DNA of 8,899 bases from Candidatus Woesearchaeota archaeon (GTDB lineage: Archaea > Nanobdellota > Nanobdellia > Woesearchaeales > GW2011-AR4), in the NCBI GenBank assembly GCA_016185865.1, contig JACPMU010000042.1, positions 1 to 8,899 on the forward strand, read 5' to 3'. Every line of letters begins with the position of its first letter. The first letter of the stretch is position 1. The translations under genes were made by a program, and so were the position numbers. This document shows positions 5,325-8,899 of this stretch, in pieces. A model generated the notes under the pieces. It ran no database searches and was not told the DNA's origin. It was given only the letters and a program-made list of their open reading frames with translations.

Positions 5325-6596
5325 ATGGAAATCGGAATTATTGGGACAGGAGATATGGGAAAGTTATATGCAAGAGAATTTGCTAAAGCCGGCTATAGGG
5401 TGAATTGTTCTGATGTTCCAGAGAAAAGACAGGAACTAGAAAAAAGTTTAGCTGGAAGCGGAATTTACATCTTTGATGACGGAGTTGCAGTTTCAAGAAG
5501 AAGCGACTTAATATTTTACTTAGTGCCGGTTGAATCTATAGATAATGTCGTTGCTCAATATGGTCCAGTTACAAAGAAAGATGCTATTGTTTCATCTGGA
5601 ACTTCTGTAATGACACCAAGCGTTGAAGCATTTGAAAAATATTTACCTGAAGACGTAAATATAATAAATTGGCATTGGCTTTTTGGTCCATCAATAAATC
5701 CGATTGGGCAAAGCACCGCTTTAGTACGACATAAAAGTTCTGAAGATGCATATCAAAGAGCAAGAGATGCTTTTGAAAAAATCGGAACTAAGATTATTGA
5801 GTTGCCATCTTACCAAGAGCATGATAGGATAACTGCAGATACGCAGGCAGTAACCCATGTTGGATTTGAAGCAATGGGCACTGCATGGAAAAATATGAAC
5901 AGCTTTCCCTGGGAAAACACAACTTATGTAGGCGGAATCGACAATGTTAAAATCCTAATGTGTTTGAGAATCTATGGTGGAAAATCTCACGTATATGCTG
6001 GTCTTGCAATTCATAACCCATTGGCCAGAGAACAAATAAGGCAGTATGCAAAATCAGAATCGGATTTATTTGGTTTGATGATTCAAGAAGATGAGCAGCA
6101 ATTTAGAGAAAGAATTCAAAAAGCCAGAGAAGCTGTGTTTAACAGCAGAAATTCGCCTGTTCTTTTAGATGACAGAGTAATGGGGGAATTTAGCTTGGGG
6201 GCACTACCTGAGCAAAGAACGCCAAATTCCCATTTAAGCTTATTATCAATGGCCGACGCTTGGCATCAGACTGGAGTAAATCCTTATGATAATTTAATTT
6301 GCCAGACACCTCCTTTTAGATTGAGATTGGGAATAGTGGAGTACCTATTTCTGTTTAGAAATCCAGAACTTTTGGAAGAATCAATAAAAACAGCCTTATT
6401 TGATAAAAGAATCAGAAGAGATGACTTGGAATTTCACACAGCAGTCAGAGAATGGTCAACCGTTATTGGTAATGGAGACGTAGCTGGTTATCACAGACAA
6501 TTTGAAACTACTAAATCATTTTTTGCTGATAGATTGCCTGAAGGTATGAAGAAAAGCGGAGAACTTATCAAAAGATTAAGTGAAGATTTATCTTAA
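5325..6596 (+). CDS. tyrA: Prephenate dehydrogenase, fungal (TYR1) type
   Basis: Oxidative decarboxylation of prephenate to 4-hydroxyphenylpyruvate, the tyrosine branch after chorismate; cytoplasmic. The 423-aa protein starts with a Rossmann fold: GxGxxG at G7-G9-G12 and an acidic D30 after the second strand. NAD(P) preference is not settled. H117 in NWHWLFGP matches the catalytic histidine position of the TyrA family. The helical half carries EHDRITADTQAVTH (165-178), LRIYGGKSHVYAGLAI (214-229), PNSHLSLL (300-307) and DDLEFHTAVREWS (366-378). These match, in the same order and to the C-terminus, yeast TYR1 as I remember it; ordinary bacterial and archaeal TyrA are shorter and lack most of them. 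There is no fused chorismate mutase or ACT domain, and no other aromatic-pathway gene nearby. Arginine is AGA in 24 of 28 codons, unlike its neighbours, which hints at transfer. The start is fixed by the TATA box. Confidence 0.85.
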   Translation: MEIGIIGTGDMGKLYAREFAKAGYRVNCSDVPEKRQELEKSLAGSGIYIFDDGVAVSRRSDLIFYLVPVESIDNVVAQYGPVTKKDAIVSSGTSVMTPSVEAFEKYLPEDVNIINWHWLFGPSINPIGQSTALVRHKSSEDAYQRARDAFEKIGTKIIELPSYQEHDRITADTQAVTHVGFEAMGTAWKNMNSFPWENTTYVGGIDNVKILMCLRIYGGKSHVYAGLAIHNPLAREQIRQYAKSESDLFGLMIQEDEQQFRERIQKAREAVFNSRNSPVLLDDRVMGEFSLGALPEQRTPNSHLSLLSMADAWHQTGVNPYDNLICQTPPFRLRLGIVEYLFLFRNPELLEESIKTALFDKRIRRDDLEFHTAVREWSTVIGNGDVAGYHRQFETTKSFFADRLPEGMKKSGELIKRLSEDLS

Positions 6597-6612
6597 AATT
6601 AATACCTTTTAT

Positions 6613-7179
6613 TTAATTCCCTTTTCTGTTATGCGCCCTTAGGCTTGGCCTTATTTTTTCAGCGCCTTTGCCTTTATTCAGCAAACCTCTTCCTCTTTTT
6701 CCTGCGCTTGTCAATCCCCTTTCAGACCTTCCGTTATGATTTATAATCCAGCTTATATTGGGATCAGAAACTATTGAGGGATTGTGCCTGTCGACAAGGA
6801 TTATTTCATACCAGTAATTCAAGCCGTCTTCTCCGGCAAAATAGCTGTTAAGCACCTCGCAATTGGGATATTTTCTTGCTGTCCTGTTTTCGGCAACAGC
6901 CCGGTAATTCATTGTAAGATCTTTTCTTCTGGACATCGCCTTTGGCCTTCTGGGATGACGTATTTGGGGGCGTTGTCTTCCGCCTCTATCAACCCTTTGC
7001 CTTACTATGACAAATCCGGGTTTTGCCTTATATCCCAAAGAACGAGCCCTGTCAAGCCTTGTAGGCCTTTCTATTCTCAAAGTTGCTGGCTCACCGCGCC
7101 ATTTTATTATGCGCTGCTGCCATAAATCAAGCTCTTTCGGCTTTTTCCAAGCCTCTCTTATGTACTTGTACATTCCCAT
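6613..7179 (-). CDS. rpl15e: Large-subunit ribosomal protein L15e
   Basis: An archaeal/eukaryotic-specific protein of the 50S subunit that binds 23S rRNA. The 188-aa sequence is complete. It has the family start MYKYIREAWKKP, the core LRIERPTRLDRARSLGYKAK (40 to 60), the basic stretch around RRPKAMSRRKD, YPNCEVLNSYFAGEDG, WYEIILVDRHNP, and the end RGLTSAGKRGRGL plus a basic tail. It strongly supports an archaeal origin. The start is uncertain between M1 (7179) and M3 (7173). The likely TATA (7205-7198) ends 18 nt before M1 and 24 nt before M3, while other genes here show 21-22 nt, so M3 fits slightly better if the mRNA is leaderless. It stands alone and converges on the prephenate dehydrogenase gene with a 16-nt gap, in which TTTTATTT may help end transcription. 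Confidence 0.95.
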   Translation of the reverse strand: MGMYKYIREAWKKPKELDLWQQRIIKWRGEPATLRIERPTRLDRARSLGYKAKPGFVIVRQRVDRGGRQRPQIRHPRRPKAMSRRKDLTMNYRAVAENRTARKYPNCEVLNSYFAGEDGLNYWYEIILVDRHNPSIVSDPNISWIINHNGRSERGLTSAGKRGRGLLNKGKGAEKIRPSLRAHNRKGN

Positions 7180-7197
7180 TTTAGCTTCCGTTAATTA

Positions 7198-7205
7198 ATA
7201 TTTAA
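7198..7205 (-). promoter_or_regulatory. Probable rpl15e TATA box
   Basis: TTAAATAT on the minus strand within a very AT-rich stretch, the best match near the start. The spacing to either candidate ATG is slightly off the window's usual 22 nt. The 150 bases between rpl15e and the next gene hold this box, the box for that gene and another TATA-like TTTATAAA near 7266; I see nothing else there. Confidence 0.5.
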
Positions 7206-7298
7206 TCACTAAGATTCTGGTAAGCAACTACCAACATCTCTCAGCATATTTTGGGATTTTTAAGGATTTATAAAGGTATTGTGTTATTTTTAAGACTA

Positions 7299-7306
7299 AA
7301 TTTAAA
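7299..7306 (+). promoter_or_regulatory. Probable TATA box of the 140-aa gene
   Basis: AATTTAAA, in the context ACTAAATTTAAAAG. It ends 24 nt before the ATG at 7331 and 18 nt before the alternative TTG at 7325, which favours the ATG. Confidence 0.5.
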
Positions 7307-7330
7307 AGCGCAGCATCATTCTTATTGAAT

Positions 7331-7753
7331 ATGCCATTTTATCGCACTCTGGAAGAGAGAAGCGCTTCAGGAAGATTTTTAGCAGCCTATGAGCCTGCAG
7401 CTTATGACTCGGTTCTTGCTCAGCTTAAGAAACGAATAAATTTTTACAGGCAAAGCAAAAATGGTGATGTGCCGGATTACCGCAGAAAAAGGCTAGAGCG
7501 TCTTGAAACACTTGCGGAAGCTTTATTTAAAAATTTGCAACATGCCGCAAATGGAACAATAAGATTTCCGTTAGCTAAAGTGCAAACAGGAGCAGAGGAA
7601 AAATCTGTAAAAGTTGAAATATATGTGGTGTTTAGTACAATTACAATTGAAGAAAGAAGCGCCAGGGGAATTGCCATATATCATTTTGTAATTGCATATC
7701 GAAAAGAAGAAAAAATGGAATACGGTTATCTTATACCTAGAGTGAAGAATTAA
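7331..7753 (+). CDS. Unrecognised 140-aa protein
   Basis: I do not recognise this protein. The N-terminal half is charged and helical (VLAQLKKRINFYRQ, then RRKRLERLETLAEALFKNLQ). From about residue 76 the pattern becomes beta-like (TIRFPLAKV, VKVEIYVVFSTITIEE, IAIYHFVIAYRKE, MEYGYLIPRV), resembling a small helix-then-sheet domain. There is no signal peptide, no transmembrane segment and no cysteine apparent, so it is probably cytoplasmic. The motif EERSA-x-G occurs twice, at residues 8-14 and 107-113, perhaps by chance. A TTG two codons upstream is possible, but the ATG at 7331 fits the TATA box better. It uses CGN arginine codons (CGC, CGA, CGT) more than its neighbours. It lies upstream of the sugar-phosphate isomerase gene in the same direction, but that gene has its own promoter, so a shared role is not implied. 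Confidence 0.7.
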   Translation: MPFYRTLEERSASGRFLAAYEPAAYDSVLAQLKKRINFYRQSKNGDVPDYRRKRLERLETLAEALFKNLQHAANGTIRFPLAKVQTGAEEKSVKVEIYVVFSTITIEERSARGIAIYHFVIAYRKEEKMEYGYLIPRVKN

Positions 7754-7770
7754 CCCAAAATCTTTTTATA
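7754..7770 (+). promoter_or_regulatory. Promoter of the PGI/PMI gene (BRE + TATA)
   Basis: CCCAAAATC is followed by TTTTTATA (7763-7770), immediately after the stop of the upstream gene. The box ends 22 nt before the ATG at 7793 and only 4 nt before the ATG at 7775, so 7793 is the start that transcription can support. Confidence 0.7.
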
Positions 7771-7792
7771 GTTGATGGCTATTATTTCCACT

Positions 7793-8761
7793 ATGCCAAT
7801 CGACAATTCCAATATGCTCAAGGTTCTTGAGGATTTTCCGCACCAGTGCAGGACAGCCTTGGAACTGGCAAAAGGAATGGCAGTTTCCGGCAAGATTGAC
7901 AAGATTGCTGTTGCAGGCATGGGTGGCTCTGCTGTAGGGGGGGATTTACTGAAGGCTTACATGCACAATTCAAAAGTGCCTGTTTTTGTTATCAGAGACT
8001 ACAAAGTTCCGAATTTTGTTGATGAAAACACGCTTGTTTTTACTGTTTCTTACTCAGGCAATACAGAAGAGACAACAGCAGCTTTTGAAGATGCCCTGAA
8101 TAAAAAAGCAAAGATTGTTGCTGTTACATCCGGCGGCAAGCTTGGAGTTGTGGCAAAAAAAGCAATTAAAATTCCAACAGGGCTGCAGCCAAGAGCTGCT
8201 TTAGGCTACTTGTTCTTTCCGATGCTTGGGGTCCTGGCTAATTCTGGCATTGTTGATGTCAAAGGAAAAGAAATAGAGGAAATGCTTGATATTTTGTCAA
8301 AAACCGATGATTTCAAAACAGTTGGGGAAAGAATTGCGAAGAAAATCGGGTTAAGAACCCCTTTAATCTATGCTTCTGAACTATTCGGGGCAGTTGCTTA
8401 CCGGTGGAAAACCCAATTTAATGAGAACAGCAAGGTTGCTGCCTTTAGCCATGTTTTTTCGGAGATGAACCACAATGAGATTGCAGGCTACCAAAACATA
8501 AACAAAAGCGATTTTATTGCAATTTTTATAAGAGATATTCAAGATAATGAAAGGATAAAGCTCAGGATGGACATAACAAAGGAGATAATATCATCAAGGA
8601 TTGATGTTGAGGAAATATTTACAAGAGGGGATGGAATGCTTTCAAGAATGTTTTCAGGGATTTATTATGGCGATTTTGCCTCTTACTATCTTGCCTTGGC
8701 AAACAGGGTGGATCCAACTCCAGTTACTGTGATTGAGAATCTGAAGAAAAAATTGAAATAG
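7793..8761 (+). CDS. Bifunctional phosphoglucose/phosphomannose isomerase (SIS-domain, archaeal type)
   Basis: Interconverts fructose 6-phosphate with glucose 6-phosphate and with mannose 6-phosphate, linking glycolysis or gluconeogenesis to the mannose precursors of glycans. The 322-aa protein has two SIS folds. Family motifs are GMGGSAVGGD (42-51), SYSGNTEET (86-94, phosphate-binding loop), PRAALGY (133-139), and SEMNHNEIAGY (223-233) with E224 and H227 at the positions of the family's catalytic Glu and His. The C-terminal NRVDPTPVTVIENLKKKL is also typical. Dual specificity is inferred from the family. ATGs at 7775 and 7793 share the frame. I chose 7793 because its TATA box ends 22 nt upstream and the protein then begins close to the conserved MLKVLEDFP. 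The gene ends 2 nt from the stop of a convergent PIN-domain gene. Confidence 0.92.
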   Translation: MPIDNSNMLKVLEDFPHQCRTALELAKGMAVSGKIDKIAVAGMGGSAVGGDLLKAYMHNSKVPVFVIRDYKVPNFVDENTLVFTVSYSGNTEETTAAFEDALNKKAKIVAVTSGGKLGVVAKKAIKIPTGLQPRAALGYLFFPMLGVLANSGIVDVKGKEIEEMLDILSKTDDFKTVGERIAKKIGLRTPLIYASELFGAVAYRWKTQFNENSKVAAFSHVFSEMNHNEIAGYQNINKSDFIAIFIRDIQDNERIKLRMDITKEIISSRIDVEEIFTRGDGMLSRMFSGIYYGDFASYYLALANRVDPTPVTVIENLKKKLK

Positions 8762-8763
8762 GT

Positions 8764-8899
8764 TTATTTCACAAACTCTACATTTTTCATATTTCTGAAT
8801 TTTTCATCACCAGTAAGAAATTTAGCATTGTGCTTTTTAGCAAGAAGATAGCCGATGCAGTCAATGAAAGAGAGCCTTTCTTTTAAAAATTTTAACTTC
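8764..8899 (-). CDS. PIN-domain protein (VapC-like), C-terminal end only
   Basis: I read 44 codons inward from the right window edge to the stop at 8766-8764. The segment ERLSFIDCIGYLLAKKHNAK followed by FLTGDEKFRNMKNVEFVK is the C-terminal signature of PIN ribonuclease domains. D in SFIDCIGY and D in LTGDEKF stand where conserved metal-binding acidic residues lie, followed by the short last strand. The N-terminal two thirds, with the other acidic residues, lie outside the window, as would any antitoxin partner. Whether it is a toxin or a housekeeping PIN nuclease cannot be decided here. Its stop is 2 nt from that of the convergent isomerase gene. Confidence 0.8.
   Translation of the reverse strand, partial: KLKFLKERLSFIDCIGYLLAKKHNAKFLTGDEKFRNMKNVEFVK

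Overview
The window looks like a piece of an AT-rich archaeal genome, most likely of DPANN type (Woesearchaeota/Pacearchaeota-like; the lineage is an inference). The archaeal signs are ribosomal protein L15e, an archaeal-type phosphoglucose/phosphomannose isomerase, and BRE/TATA promoters instead of -35/-10 boxes. At five of the genes the TATA box ends 21-22 nt before the chosen ATG, which points to leaderless transcripts. A strong Shine-Dalgarno appears only at dnaK, an operon-internal gene.

Layout, left to right. (1) Minus strand, 3-449: N-terminal part of an HD-domain hydrolase, cut by the window edge. (2) Minus strand, 470-2998: a grpE-dnaK heat-shock operon. dnaK carries two lesions: an exact in-frame 57-bp tandem duplication in the ATPase domain, and a one-base deficit in an A6 run that splits the gene between the ATPase domain and most of the substrate-binding domain. 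(3) 3018-3090: a compact divergent promoter with back-to-back BRE/TATA elements and a perfect 7-1-7 palindrome just downstream of the predicted grpE start site. (4) Plus strand, 3109-3516: a winged-helix regulator divergent from grpE, the natural candidate to bind that palindrome. (5) Plus strand, 3571-5049: a secreted, membrane-anchored beta-rich surface protein. (6) Minus strand, 5046-5228: a 60-aa zinc-ribbon protein. (7) Plus strand, 5325-6596: a full-length prephenate dehydrogenase of the yeast TYR1 type, with arginine codon use unlike its neighbours. (8) Minus strand, 6613-7179: ribosomal protein L15e. (9) Plus strand, 7331-7753: an unrecognised 140-aa protein. (10) Plus strand, 7793-8761: phosphoglucose/phosphomannose isomerase. 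(11) Minus strand, 8764-8899: C-terminus of a PIN-domain protein, cut by the window edge.

The only clear functional unit is the chaperone module: regulator, operator, grpE and dnaK. No dnaJ is visible. The other genes are mostly single-gene transcription units in alternating directions. There is no CRISPR array, tRNA, rRNA or insertion sequence, and no gene-free stretch over about 150 bases. I see no clear multi-gene novel system. The points most worth checking are the fungal-type prephenate dehydrogenase, the split and duplicated dnaK, and the grpE operator.
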